A stretch of DNA of 38,309 bases from Vitrella brassicaformis (lineage: Eukaryota; Sar; Vitrellaceae). The stretch is from contig CDMY01000489.1 in NCBI GenBank assembly GCA_001179505.1, positions 29,103-67,411 on the forward strand. Direction: 5' to 3'. Below are positions 8,746 through 20,900 of this stretch, piece after piece (position 1 is the stretch's first letter; each line of letters starts with the position of its first letter). Made by a program: the position numbers and the translations under genes. The notes beneath the pieces were generated by a model. The model was not told the DNA's origin. It saw nothing but the letters and a program-made list of their open reading frames with translations, and searched no databases.

Positions 8746-10751
8746 CTAGTAGTCGTACACCGACCTGAACTCAATGAGGCACGCACCCTCCTCCATGACT
8801 CCCTCCACCGACAAATAAGTGCGACCGTACACGCAGGCTCAGGTACAAACTTGTGCATGCACACGCAGTATGATACATGATAGTGTATGCATTGCACTCA
8901 CAGATGCGTGCATTCCTCCAGTGCACGGCGCCATCTGAAGGCGCTGATACGCCGACGCTCACTGGTGTCACATGCCTCCTCACCCCCCTGATCTGCTCTC
9001 ACAGACCGCTGGTCTGCTGGCTGCTCTTTCTGTGTCTCGCTGCTTGGTCCTGCCAGGCTCGCCAGTCGCCTCAAAAAGACCACTAAGTACATCTGGACTG
9101 CCTCAGGAGTCAGACAATGCCTGCAAGAAACTCACACGTAGAGAAGCAAGACGAACCATTTACTTGTCCTGATCCGTCATGTATTCGTCCTGTCACCATG
9201 CGAACAGGTGTCCTGCCTTGGCCATGCGCGAAGCCACATGATCGTTCTGGCGAAGCCATTGCACTTTTTCCTGCAGGTCTTGGGCGGTGATGAAAGGGAC
9301 CAGCAAGGGCTTCAGGAGAGGGTCGAAGAATTGAGCGGCCTCCGTTCCACGAGACGACTGGAAGATAACAGCCCCGGACAAGAGCAGTAGACGCAGCCTC
9401 ACGCTCCAGGGGCCATGCTGAACGACATATGGAGGATCAAGAGCATCGAGCTGTCTCACCAGGAGGGACAGCCGGCCCGCCGAAAGCAAACCACGTGTGT
9501 GTGCGTATGTGCGTACCCCAGGCATGTCGAGGAGGTACTTGGCATTCATCATACCCTTCTGCCACTCATCAAAGCCAGTTGCATTCTCGCGGCAGATGTG
9601 CGATGCATCGCAGCCATACTTGCTGAAACAAACAACCCCAATACGCACCGAGCAGACGCCTGTCGCTGCATTCGGTCGCGTACGTACTTCTGAAGCTCAT
9701 TTGCTGCTTCCACACAATCCAATGATGGCTTCCTCCGCGCGTCCGTTACATATACGTGTTCCGACATGCGCCGATCAAGCAGCCGCAGCTTACACGCCAG
9801 CTCCAACCGCGCCTTGTCCGTATACCGACCGATGAAGAACAGATCGCCGTCTTTCGCGTCCCACATGTCCTCCCAGCTCTGGTCGCTGAGTTGCCCCCCG
9901 CCCCTGTAGAGTGACCTCCATAGAAGCCGCCGCGTCGACTTCTCTTCCTTGTTACCGAATCCCGTAGTGGGGTTTATGTAGGGCTGGCCAGGCACGTCCC
10001 AGGAGAAGGCGCGGAAGGAAGACGTCGAAACGAGCAAGCCGGGCGGAGCAGATGTCATGTTGTGTCTGGGATGGAGAGCAAACGGCCGCCCACCGGTCTC
10101 TTCTTCTCCATGCTGGCAGAAGTCGTGGAAGGGGACAAGAGAATGCCTGCGGAAAGGACACACGTGCGTCAGCCAGCCAGTAGACGTGCCTTCCCCATTG
10201 ACTTACCACATCAGCGGACAGTCGTCAGCGCTCAGCGTCAGGTGCACGTCATTCGAAAAAGCAACTTGACGAGCAGCGTGCTTTGCAGCATCAGCAAGGG
10301 CGCGAACATAGTGCTGTGACCACAGAGGATTGTGGTTGCGCTTCCACCGCGGCTGACACTTCCCCAGCGGGTGGCAATAGAGTGTCCCATCAGGTGCAGA
10401 CACGCTCAGCCTCACAGGTGGTAGATCGAAATACGGCATCTTCACGGCGTTGTCAGCCACAGTCGATAAGTCCACATGATGATTGCTGAGCGCCTTGAGG
10501 GTATCACTCGTGTCCAGCGTCTCCTCCCACCACCTCTCGCAATGGTTGCCCAGGAGGTCATCAGCGTGCAGGCGGCCAATCAAGGCGTCCAGGGCCATCA
10601 CGTTGATGGCATCTGCTGCCGTTCTCTCGGGTGTGACCTGTCGGAAGATGGATGAGAAAACGCGGGTGCCTCGGTCAACAGAGAGACTTTGGAAGACCAG
10701 GATGGCGACACCAAGACATGGGATGCCCAAAAGAAGGCGGCCCGACACCAT
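8746..10751 (-). CDS. GT90 / CAP10-like glycosyltransferase, type II membrane protein
   Basis: Exons: 10751-10207, 10146-9688, 9622-9517, 9417-9197, 9120-8984, 8934 (or 8943)-8902, 8837-8746; about 530-533 aa. Residues about 5-22 (LLLGIPCLGVAILVF) form a signal anchor, placing the catalytic domain in the Golgi or ER lumen. The second half follows the GT90/CAP10 pattern: KDGDLFFIGRYTDKARLEL, then KYLLDMPG, WSVRLRLLLLSGAVIF, FDPLLKPLLVPFITAQDLQE, VQWLRQNDHVASRMAKAGH and a C-terminal helix with PEAVQMYLVVFLRRLA. GT90 enzymes transfer xylose or glucose to proteins or polysaccharides; the donor here is unknown. A TGA at 9195 ends a simple reading, but the GTGACA donor at 9196 splices in frame to 9120 and restores the expected C-terminal helix. 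Upstream, 10960-11115 also codes a plausible basic N-terminal extension that I could not join. Confidence 0.72.
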
Positions 10752-11078
10752 AGTCGGAGGGAAGTTGCTGATGAATCCTACAGTGTACTGGTGACCGTTG
10801 CGGCATTCCTAAATCAAAGATAATCCCTTTCTGTGCGAAGGGCAAGGCCAGGGGCACGCTCAAATGAGTCTGCAGTAACGATTCACGATTGTAGAACACC
10901 GGCGACTGTCGTCTGACGATGGATGTCCTTGTACACTGTGCGCATGCGTAAACTTGCACGCGGGGATGCCGCAAGGCTGTTCCACTCTTGCTGGTGGCTG
11001 CGTTCGCCTTCTTCGGTCGCGCCACTTCTAATGACGAGCCGAGGAGGGGGTCCCTATCTCCTTCCGACCCGCCGCCCT

Positions 11079-11124
11079 CTCTTGACCGCCGTCGGTTCAT
11101 CGTTGAGCCGACGGCGGTCAAGAG
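11079..11124. repeat. 17-bp perfect hairpin
   Basis: CTCTTGACCGCCGTCGG (11079-11095) pairs perfectly with 11108-11124 across a 12-nt loop. It is the first of three foldbacks within about 220 bp upstream of the GT90 gene. Confidence 0.75.
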
Positions 11125-11193
11125 CGTCCGAGCAACGACTAGCCACTGATTGACTCAAATGCGGAGGGCACCGAAGGTGCCCGAGCAGCCGAC

Positions 11194-11298
11194 GGCAGGT
11201 CAGTCAATCTGTGTGATTCATGGATGGCGGAGCGAGGGATGCAGCGCTGCAAACCGACGCGGAGACATACATGAATCACACAGATTGACTGACCTGCC
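11194..11298. repeat. 29-bp perfect inverted repeat with 47-nt spacer
   Basis: The arms are 11194-11222 and 11270-11298. The left arm begins GGCAGGTCAGTCAATCTGTG and the right arm is its exact reverse complement. A smaller hairpin (GGGCACC-GAA-GGTGCCC, 11167-11183) lies just to the left. Exact arms of this length around a short unique centre are typical of a foldback or MITE-like insertion. No flanking target-site duplication is obvious. Confidence 0.75.
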
Positions 11299-12039
11299 TG
11301 GGCCCCCTCCCTTCGGACATGAATATATCTCATAGTGTTTATGGTGAGCTGGTGAGGTCAACAGATTCAGTCCCGAATGCTCTTCATACCGCCATGCCTT
11401 TCCATCAGCAACACACGCAAACAGCACCGGCACAATCAGGCGCATTCTCCCGCCTGTGGTCAAGCAAGTGGAGGCCGTCAGCCGAGGGCGAGAAGGCGGC
11501 ATTGGCGGGCCGAAACGAGGACATCGGCACCAGAGAGAGGGAGCTGTATTTCTTTGGCGTGTCGCCCATCGATCGTTGAGCTTGGGTCTGTGTGTACAAG
11601 TGTACTACATGAATGGAATGACAGCGAGCTGGGCTTATCCCTCAGCTATCTATCATCGGACAAAGTGTTTCCCATCCTTACCTGCCTACCATACTTACCG
11701 TCACGCACACAAATCATTGGTCATCACCTGCGGGCGGCCTGTCTGTCTATCTGTCTCTGTCTGTCAGCCTATCAGTCAATTATGCACACGGACACCACAC
11801 CTGCTTTGTGGCTGACCCACCCACACACACACACGCCGCTTTCGCGCATATGGACACTCTCACATCACACACAGCATAAGACAGACAACACACGCCACGC
11901 GCACACGCAAGCCAGAGAGAGAGAGAGTGCAGCTCACAGAGAACCAAATACAGTAGACACGCACACACACACATAGAGAGAGAACAGTCAGCACCTTTCC
12001 TCTCTGAAACCCCACCCATGAGTCCGTCCATGAGTGCAC

Positions 12040-15000
12040 CTATCTCCGACTGCCGCCGTCGCATTCCTTCGGCCCGCTGACGACCCTCATCTCGCCGTCA
12101 GCCCGCTCAACGACCTCCTGCTCTTCCTTTTTCAAGTGGCAGGTGCGCTCGAGGCCGTAGAAGGACCAGTGCTGGCACTGTGAGTGCTGCAGACACAGAT
12201 GTTGGCACAGCTGGGCGCTCCGCACGTCAGCCAGGGAGAGGATGTCGCCGCCGACGTATTCCACACCTTTCAGGAAACAACCTGCACAGGATAGGTAGGA
12301 CAGAAAGGAGACACACAGATGTCTCGTCGCTGTCTATGCGGAGAGCATCTACCTGCTCACCCACCCACACCCCCACACACCTGTCTCTTCTTCCTCCCCT
12401 TCTAGTGCACTGTCTCCCTCTCCACCCAACGGGTCCTCTGGGTCGTTTTGTTGTTCCTCAGGTGACACCACCTCTTCCCTGCTGCTGCTGCTGCTCCTGT
12501 CAGAGGTGACCTTGTCGCACTCCCTCTTGCCGCTGATGACCGTCGCCGTGCCGGCAGGGCTCCTCGAGTCCACAGACGACCACAGCACACACGTTTGGTC
12601 GCCCACAGGAAAGCGGTACTCGTATGCCACACACCCGTCCCTCTCTCTGCAGGCCGTTATGCAATCGCTGGGCGAGCTGATGGGCGTGAGTGTGTCCAGG
12701 ATCTCGCCCGTAATTGCCGTTGCAATGTCGTAGCACCGCTGGCACGTGTGGTCGGGCGTGAGGTGCAGCCCGTCGGCACACTCTCGGCACACGGGGGCGT
12801 CCTTCTCCACTCCTGCGGGAGGCTCCACTCCTGAGTGGTCGGCGCATTTGTGGCAGTCGTCGAGTGTGCATGGAAGGCACTGCCCGGCGTCCGACGAGAG
12901 GTAGTGGCCCCTGGCGCACCTCGTGCACGTGCCGTTCCTTGACGCCAGCGTAGACACACTGCCGGCGTCACACTTGACACAATTCTCAATTGGACACGCT
13001 GAGACACACAACACAGACCATGTGTGTGTTGTGTTGTGTTGGTCCAGGGGCGTGGCGTACCCTGGCACATGCCGAATCCGTCTTGGTCGACCAGCACGTA
13101 CCCCTCCATGCACCGCCGGCACTCCCCTCTGCGACCACACCGCTCGCACCCCACACTGTCGCACAGCATGCACCGCCCGTCGCCCCCCAGATACATGCCG
13201 GCGGGACACGGCGACCCGTCGGTGCTGAGCGGCAGCAGGTCGATGCGGAAGGCGGCCGTCAGCAGCACCGATGTGTCGTCGTCGAAGATGACCGTCAGGT
13301 CGAACACATGGGGGGGAGGGGGGAGCAGAGACGCCGGCATGGGCGGCAGGATGGCGTCGATCGTCGTCTCCTGCAGACAGACACCACGATTAATGCGGCC
13401 ATACACAGACGTGTAGGCATCTATCTCTTCCTGTTTGTTGTCCTTGCTCACTTACCGTGCAGTCGACCAGCCTGGCGGGACGGGAGCCGACCTTGACCTG
13501 CCGGACGCCCCCCCTGCCGTTAAGGCCCGCCCCACCGACCCGCAGATGATGGCTGACGTCCACCCGGCCCCTCCACGGCCACACGTCGTACAAGACAGGC
13601 ACTGACACATCCTCGTCTCCACTTCGGTCAATGGCACGCGGCTTCGGCGTCAGCACCTCCACTCGAGACTTGTTCTTGTCGACACCGATGATGCGGCAGC
13701 CGGGGCCGTATGCGAGTGAGTCGAAGTGCGTGTTGAGCCCCCATCGCGGCTGCCTGGTGTCCTTTGCACGTGTGTGGACCACCAGGAGGCCGCCGAAGTC
13801 CTCGTTGACATAGGACGCGATCAGGCGGCCCCTGAGCTGCCCGTCGAAACAGCTGCCCATGACCTCCGTCAGGCCGCTGATGCCCCGGGTGGTGGTAAAG
13901 CAGTGGCCGCCCAGCATCTCCTCGTCATCCTCCCCCACAGATGTGTCGGCCTTCTTCTGACCTCGGGCGCTGTTCGGCGCGCCCCAATGAGAGCCCTTGG
14001 CCAGCGGTCCAGCCACGCAATCGGACGTCGGCGGAGTCACCTGCAGCGGCTGTGGGCAGCTGGGAAGCGTGCATTCTGTTTCCATGGCCATGCCACCGTT
14101 GTCGGTGATGCCACCAGCAGCCACCCACAGCTGCCCCTGTGTCGTCCAGACGAGCTGCCGCGGCGAGCGGAAGCCCGATGCGTGAACGTCCAGCCACTTG
14201 GCCGAGTCGGGGGCGAGGGCGTGGTTGCTGCCCGCTGATTGGTCGTAGGAGGGGACGGGAGACTCGGTCTTCTGATTGATGTAGGCCAGCTGAGTGGTGT
14301 TGTGGATGCGCTTGGCGTGGAGGACGGCTGCCGTGAGGGGCGACTCGGGCAGACACCCTGACGCCTCGGTAGGAATGCCGCCGTTGGTCATACTCGGCTG
14401 TTTGTTTTAAGTGGGGGAGAGGGCAGGAGAACAGACAGGCTGTGCAGGTGGGTGCTGAGTGTCTGTCTCCTGGTTGGTACTCACTCACCTGAGATATGTA
14501 TAGGTCTCCGTTGAAGTCGAAGGCCAGGTGGTTGGTCTGCTCCCCCCCGTTGGCCAGAGGCAGACGCTCGGTGAATGGACGCACATCGTCAAACGTGGGC
14601 CACCCTGCGCACACCACACACCACACTCCGCTTATCCCATGCCCCCGCCGACCGGATTCCCCACCTCTGAGCTCAGAAATGGTTGAGTTGTAAGGCAGCA
14701 GCTGCCCCTCCTTGAGGTAGCCGCAGCCCTCGCCGTAGAGCTGCAGCACACTGTGCGAGACCAGCAGCCGGGGGCCGGAGGACTCGTCGGCATAGGGGTC
14801 GAAAGTCAGGCCCATGATGGAGTGGCCCAGGCCGTAGGTCTGGGTGATTGACGCGATTCTGCGGACCTCCTTTGCTGGCTCAGATGCGTTGGCAGGGAAT
14901 GAGAACACCTGATCGGCACGTGGTGCAGACACGTGGGGTAAATAAGGATGTCTCTGTGTGTGTGTGTGTGTGTGTGTTTGGGGGGGGGGGGGGGGNNNNN

Positions 15001-17370
15001 NNNNNNNNNNNNNNNNNNNNNNNNNNNNNNNNNNNNNNNNNNNNNNNNNNNNNNNNNNNNNNNNNNNNNNNNNNNNNNNNNNNNNNNNNNNNNNNNNNNN
15101 NNNNNNNNNNNNNNNNNNNNNNNNNNNNNNNNNNNNNNNNNNNNNNNNNNNNNNNNNNNNNNNNNNNNNNNNNNNNNNNNNNNNNNNNNNNNNNNNNNNN
15201 NNNNNNNNNNNNNNNNNNNNNNNNNNNNNNNNNNNNNNNNNNNNNNNNNNNNNNNNNNNNNNNNNNNNNNNNNNNNNNNNNNNNNNNNNNNNNNNTTTGG
15301 GGGGGGGGGGGGGGTCGCTCCCCACTCACGAACAAGCTCACTCACATGGAGATGCCCCGTAAGGGAACCGACGTAGAGGAGCTGGTCGGGCCCCCAGACG
15401 GTGACAGTGGGGTGGTCCACCTGTGCCACCACCCTCCTGTCGAATGCGACGGGGCCTTTGCCCCTCTCGCCCTCGTACACGAACATCTTCTTGTTGGACC
15501 CGCCTCGCTGCGTCTCCACCCACACATTCACCTCCTTGACACTCGGCTCGTGCCAAGGCGGCACCTCCACCTCCACATACGAGTCGGGCATCTCGCTCAC
15601 CTCCGCCGCAACCGCACTGTCGTCGTCAAAATGCACCAAGATGGTGTTCTCGCCCTTCTGCTGCGGGGTGAGCATCCCCCGGCCGTGGATGCGTATGACT
15701 GTCTTGGTGCGGCCGACATTGGGCTCTATATGGTTGATGAAGGGACGGGGCAGGAATGCGGTCTCATTGCGGAAGAAGGCCAGTGGCGCGGGGGTGAGTG
15801 ATGGCGTGAGGGGGGAGGTGGCGGGGAAGAACTGCAGCGAGAGGGGGTCGGTTGGGGGATGCTGGAGGGAGAAGCGCACGTCGAACAGCTGCCGCGAGTT
15901 GCTGTGCGGCGAGATGACCAGGTTCTGAGTCAGGTTGTGGACGTGGCCGTTGATGTGGAGCGACGTGAACTTCAAAGGGTGCGTCGTCGTGATCGATATG
16001 GGCTCTCGCTTGTCCAGCACACCTGCAAACAAACAAAAACCAGCAACGCCCATACATTTTCCAGCCACAAGCTCAATCAGCTGACCCTTTGAGGCTCTGA
16101 AGTCCAGGTATCCGATCAGCCGCACCAGGCACCCCCTCCCATACGCACTGTCCCCCACCCACCCGTTGCGCGCATCGATGGCCATGCCGTCGCGCCGGCC
16201 CACTCCCACCCACGACGGCACGTTGGGCAGCTCCTCAACAGGCGCCGACTGCCACCTCTCCAGCAGCTCCATGTGGGTGCCACTGTCGTACAGAAACACC
16301 TGCACCCCAGGGAGGCGATCGATGGGCGCCACAGTGACGGATTTCTTGGCTGTGACGGTCTTGTTGGCGGAGCCGTTGGCAGACGACGTCACGGTGAGGG
16401 AGAGGGTGTGCTTGCCGACGGGCAGGGCGATGCCTTTCTCAGAATGGGGGCCCTCGTAGAGAACGGTCTCTTCGGCTGTCCTGTGTGTGGTCAGTTCCCA
16501 CTTGTACTTGACGCCCTTGACTGTCGGCCGGAAGGCTTGGGCCGAGCTGGTGCATTCAGAGGAGCCGTCTGGGCAGGGCTTGGTGGGCTTGGTGGGCTTG
16601 GTGGGTGTTGGCTGCGGCAGCTGCAGGTTCCAGCTGAGAGGTGCCCGGGCGTCGAGCATGACAGATACCGCACCGTCGCCATTGTAGTCAGGCAACACCT
16701 GCAACACGAACAAGGCCATCCCCCCGCCCATTCCTCCTTCCTCTCTCCCTTGTGCTGTGCTTACCTCCGGCACATAGATCATGGCCTTCTCCGGCCCTCC
16801 CCCCCTCAGTCGCTCCTCCACCCCGTTGATAACCCGCATCAGCTCCGTTTCATCTGGCTCGACCTGCTTCAGCCCCCACCACCCCAGCCGCTCCAGCAGT
16901 GCAGCGGCGATGGGCGCGTCCAGCCGCTCAAAGATGCGTCGGATGCCCAGCGTGCGGAGGAACTCGAGAGTCGACTCGAACGAGTACGTGTCCTGGCTGT
17001 AGGTCGTCTGCGCACCCTCTACGTCGGCCTCCAGTGCGGTGATGGCCGGCATCGACGACACGTCAGGGTGCCGCAGGAGAGAGAACAGCAGCGACGGCGG
17101 GAAGGCCATCTTGTGACCACCACCAGAGGAGCCGTCGGACATTGTCGCATTGGCTGTCGTGCCTGACACGACAAGCAGAAGGAACGTCAGTCACGAGCCA
17201 ACTCTGTCTGAACAGCAGCAGTGTTCTTTCTGCCTGCCTTACACACCTTCTGCCAGCCTTTGCTGTTCGTCGAGAGAGGCCCTGAGCATGGCAATCTCCT
17301 GGGCGGCGGCCCGGAGAGCGTCAACGGCCGCGATGGTCCACAGGCACAAAGACGGGACAAACCGCACCAT
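12040..17370 (-). CDS. Secreted multidomain surface protein: PKD-like, IPT, beta-propeller, Cys-rich and two PAN domains
   Basis: Ten exons: 17370-17247, 17162-16765, 16698-16056, 16022-15346, 14908-14665, 14604-14489, 14397-13456, 13370-13061, 12998-12381, 12281-12040. The phases close exactly to 1,437 aa. A signal peptide (MVRFVPSLCLWTIAAVDA) precedes a short coiled coil. After a KPT-repeat linker there is a PKD-like fold (about 235-295), then an IPT/TIG domain (about 483-575, starting INHIEPNVGRTKTVIRIHGR). NHL-like propeller strands follow (about 580-980, NHLAFDFNGDLYIS, PRQLVWTTQGQLWVAAGG). Next are furin-like CxxC repeats (about 1080-1240) and two PAN/Apple modules (about 1240-1315 and 1358-1435), each with the C-x3-C pattern of that fold. 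PAN and IPT domains bind glycans or proteins, so an extracellular adhesive or wall-associated role is likely. No membrane anchor is seen. The sequence gap falls in intron 4; a small exon could be hidden there. Confidence 0.75.
14996..15295. other. Assembly gap flanked by poly-G runs
   Basis: Exactly 300 Ns, preceded by (TG)n-TTT-G(about 16) and followed by TTT-G(about 15). The same TTTG-run appears on both sides, so the gap sits inside a homopolymer or near-duplicate sequence and its true length is unknown. It lies in intron 4 of the PAN/IPT gene; the flanking exons (ending at 15346 and starting at 14908) join in phase 0 across it. Confidence 0.95.
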
Positions 17371-17913
17371 TTTGCAGGAAAAACGTCACCGTGCCGTGCG
17401 TGCGGCAAGCAGAACCTAGCGGTTTTCTCCCGAGCAGAAACAATAGTCCAATGGATGGTTTGGCCGGCCGGGATAATCTGGCCGGTAGGGTTTGGCCGTT
17501 GTAGTGTTGTATACAGTGCCTCTCCCCGCGGGGCCAACCAACCAACCAAGGGCGCCAAAAGGGGCTGCGGGCGTATATATATAAGTATACACTTCTGTAG
17601 TGTATAGCTCCCTCTCTCTACCTGCCGCCCCTCCCCATCTCCGCTCGACTGGCGCCGCCTTGCTGCTGCTCGCTGTGTGACGGCAACACGCTTCCCTCCT
17701 CCCACGCGCTGCAGCCAAGAGAAAAGGCCCGTCGAAGTTTCCCTACTTCTCTACCCGCCCCGCCCCGCCCCGACAGCCCGCCCGCCCGTGCGTGTATGCC
17801 TCTACACTTGTGTTGACTGACGTACGAGGCTCCGCTGAGTGGTGCCTGAGGTGAGCCCCGCCCGCACTGCTCCAGCCCCGCCCCTCCCCGGCCGGCACAC
17901 GAGAGAGAGAGAG
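17371..17913. promoter_or_regulatory. Divergent intergenic region (PAN/IPT gene and glucan synthase)
   Basis: This 543-bp region separates two divergent start codons and must carry both promoters. It contains a TATA-like run (TATATATATAAG, 17574-17585) next to a short imperfect palindrome (TATACACTTCTGTAGTGTATA), a CCAAT sequence on the plus strand near 17450, and a GA repeat just before the glucan synthase ATG. Function is inferred from position only. Confidence 0.35.
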
Positions 17914-20900
17914 ATGGCGCAGAGGACGTCCGTGCCGGCGCCTTCCTGGCTGACGTGGCCCGAGGAGGACACGAGCAAGAAGAACTTCATCGACGTCATC
18001 GAGGGCCGCCTCATCAGCGACGGCCTCCCCACCATCCGCAGCAACCCCGACTCGCCACTCACAACCTTCGACGACGAGCGGTCCACTGACCCCGTTGTCG
18101 TCAGCACCTCGCCCCGCGGCAAGGCCGATGACGCCGGGCAGCTGCTCGAGTACGAGACCATCATCAGGAACATCCTGCGGCTGTTCCGCACCCCGGGGTC
18201 GTCGAGCGGTCGTGTGGGTGGGTCGCCGACGGTGTTTGAGGAGATGGTGCACAAGTTTCGGTTTCAGGAGGACAACTATTTGAACCAGTACGAGGACGTC
18301 GTCTACACCCTCATCTCAATCGCCCTCCGGGACTACCCCCCCACCAACGAGGTACCCAACGCACTCAATGACCGATGGATGACCACGTTGGTGGTGGGTG
18401 GCTGCGAAATGGTCTGTCTGTCTGTCTGTCTGTCGTGTGTGGGTGCGATGACTGACTTGACATAATGGCAGACGACGCGTGCGATGCGCGACAGGGGGTT
18501 CAGTCGTCTGGAGGAGTACGCCCTCTACCGCTACCACTGGAAGCTCTTCAAGAACTACCGCAGGTGGTGCCAGTACGTCAACATCAAGCCATTCCCATGG
18601 GGAGAGAACAAGGCCAAGGCCGGCAAGGGACTCACAGGCGCCGTCGCTGCGTTCGAGAAAGACAAGGAGAAGCAGAGGAAGAACCCAAAGACACTTTTGC
18701 GTAAGAAAGACAGAAGAGACGCACACAGGAGTCATCATTGCACGTGGTAGACGTGTTTGTGTGCCATTCATTCAGAGCTGATGGCCCGAGAGATAGCGTT
18801 GTGGAAGTTGATGTGGGGCGAGTCGGCGAATCTGCGCCACTGCCCGGAGATGCTGCTGTTCATCTTCCACTGGATGGTCAAGAGCTGGGACGACGTCGAC
18901 CCCGCCACCCTGCCCACATTCATCGAGACCATCACGCCCGTCATCAACGAGTTCTGGGAGGAAATGCGGTAGGTAACCGCGTGGGCCGGCCGCAGTGACC
19001 ACATACACACCCACACACGTCGCATATCTGTGTGTGTGTGTGTGTCTATATGTGTGTGTGTCTATTAGGCGTGCTCAAGGCGACCACCCCGTCAAGATGA
19101 ACTACGAGGACTTCAACGAAATATTTCACAAGGCCCCGGTGGTGCAGGAGTATCTGGGGGTGGCGGGGAAGCCCGGCACGGGCGGCGTCTGGCAGGGCAA
19201 CATCATCAGGCTCATCAAGGCCGAGTCGCAGACGCATCAGCTCGTCAAGCTGCACCCACCCAAGGGAAGGAAGAAGACGTTCGTCGAGCAGAGGAGCTAC
19301 CTGCACGTGAGCCGAATCGGACGCAGAGGCCAGCCAGCGGCCAGTCAGTCGTGCTGACGTGACATACGGTATGTGTGTACGTGTGTGGTGTGTCCCCATC
19401 GTACAGTTCTTCCGCACTTGGTGGCGGTTCTACCACTTCCACCTGGTCAGTCTGCTCATCATCCTCACACTGGGAGCTCGCGCGAGAGGTAACGATCTTA
19501 AGATAACTGACTGACCCACATAGGCATCCATGGTGTGGACAGACAGGGATATATAATGTTCCTTGGCTTCTCTCCGTCTGTCTGTGATGTGACACCAGGT
19601 TGGGACTGGCAAGGCTGGTGGGGCACTGTGGCGGTCGGCTCGTCTGCGGGGAGCGCCGTGCGGGAGATGCTGGACCTCTTCTTCTACTGGATGGCCCCCG
19701 TCCCCCTTCTGCAGCGGCTGCTTGACGCACAAGAGGGCATGCAGAGAATGAGCTGGTCAGCCAGTGCCCTAGTGCCCTCCTCGTGGTGTGATGTGATGCC
19801 TCTGATCTCATCCACCCGTTGTGTGTGGTGTTCGTGTGCAGGTGGGCTCGTCAAGGCATGGCTGGCCTGCGGTGGGGCTTCTTCCTGGCCGCCGCGTATG
19901 TCAGCCACACCAGCCCGAGCGGCCTGGCGGACCCTTTGCTGCAGCCGCAAGGCTACATCGGCGGCGGCTACATGGCCTTCTACCTCCTGCACGGCCTGTC
20001 CTACTTCCTGGTGCGGGCGAGGAAGGCCTTCCCGTGGTGGCGGAGGAGCCCGCCGACCTGGAGCTCTCACGCGACCTTCTCGGGCAACGCGACTATGCTA
20101 AGCGACGAATACAAACACATGGTGAGGGAGGGAGGGAGGGAGGAGCCAGATTCGTTGAAGATGGATGGCTCTTACTTGTGGGTGTGTGTGTGTGTGTGTG
20201 CAGATGGCGTATGCGTTGTTCTGGGGGCCGATAATCTCGTTCAAGCTGTGGATGGGGTACTACTTCTTCGGCAACGCCTTCCTCGATTACCTCGAGTTCA
20301 TCGACGCCACCGTTGGACAGCCCCTCAAGTACACACAACACACACACACACACACACACACACATAACATAAACACGACGGTGCGATCGATGCACTTGTG
20401 TGTGTGTGTGTGTGTGTGTGTGTGTCGGTGTGTCTGTGTCTGTGTGACCAATGGCCACATCACACAGGTTTGATTTCCTGTGGTTTTCCTTCGATGACAA
20501 TCGGAAGGTGACGCTCTACTTCTTCTGGGTCGCGCCGTTCTTCGTGCTCTACTTCTACGACATCATGGTATGGTGTGCGCACACACATTCACCGCACCCC
20601 ACCGCACCCCACCCAGAAGGAGCACACAGACGCACTCCGTCTCTGTTTGTACGCGCCTGTGTCTTCTCTCTCTCTGTGGTCACCCACCATTCAGTTTTAC
20701 TTCTCGGTGTTCCAATCTGGCGTCAGCTGGCTCATCGGATGGTTCAGAGGGGTATGTGTTTATTCCACAAATCTGGCGACCGTCCATCCATCCATCCGCT
20801 GTGTGTCAGATTGGCTTCATCACTGACCTCTCGGTCATCCAGAAGGTCTTCCCTCTACTACCAATCCAGGTGGGCACCACCCGCCCTCCCACCCACCCAC

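Larger units (their letters stand above)
10752..12039. other. Intergenic region 5' of the GT90 gene with foldback sequences
   Basis: This lies between the 3' end of the PAN/IPT gene and the 5' end of the GT90 gene, both on the minus strand. It should hold the GT90 promoter. It contains the foldback cluster at 11079-11298 and CA/GA runs at about 11810-11985. Open frames such as 11502-11218 (-), with a hydrophobic MRLIVPVLFACVA stretch, lack any family support, so I do not call them. Confidence 0.4.

Noticed and set aside
11218-11502. Small minus-strand frame with a signal-like MRLIVPVLFACVA start
   Set aside because: It overlaps the foldback cluster and shows no conserved domain or splice support.
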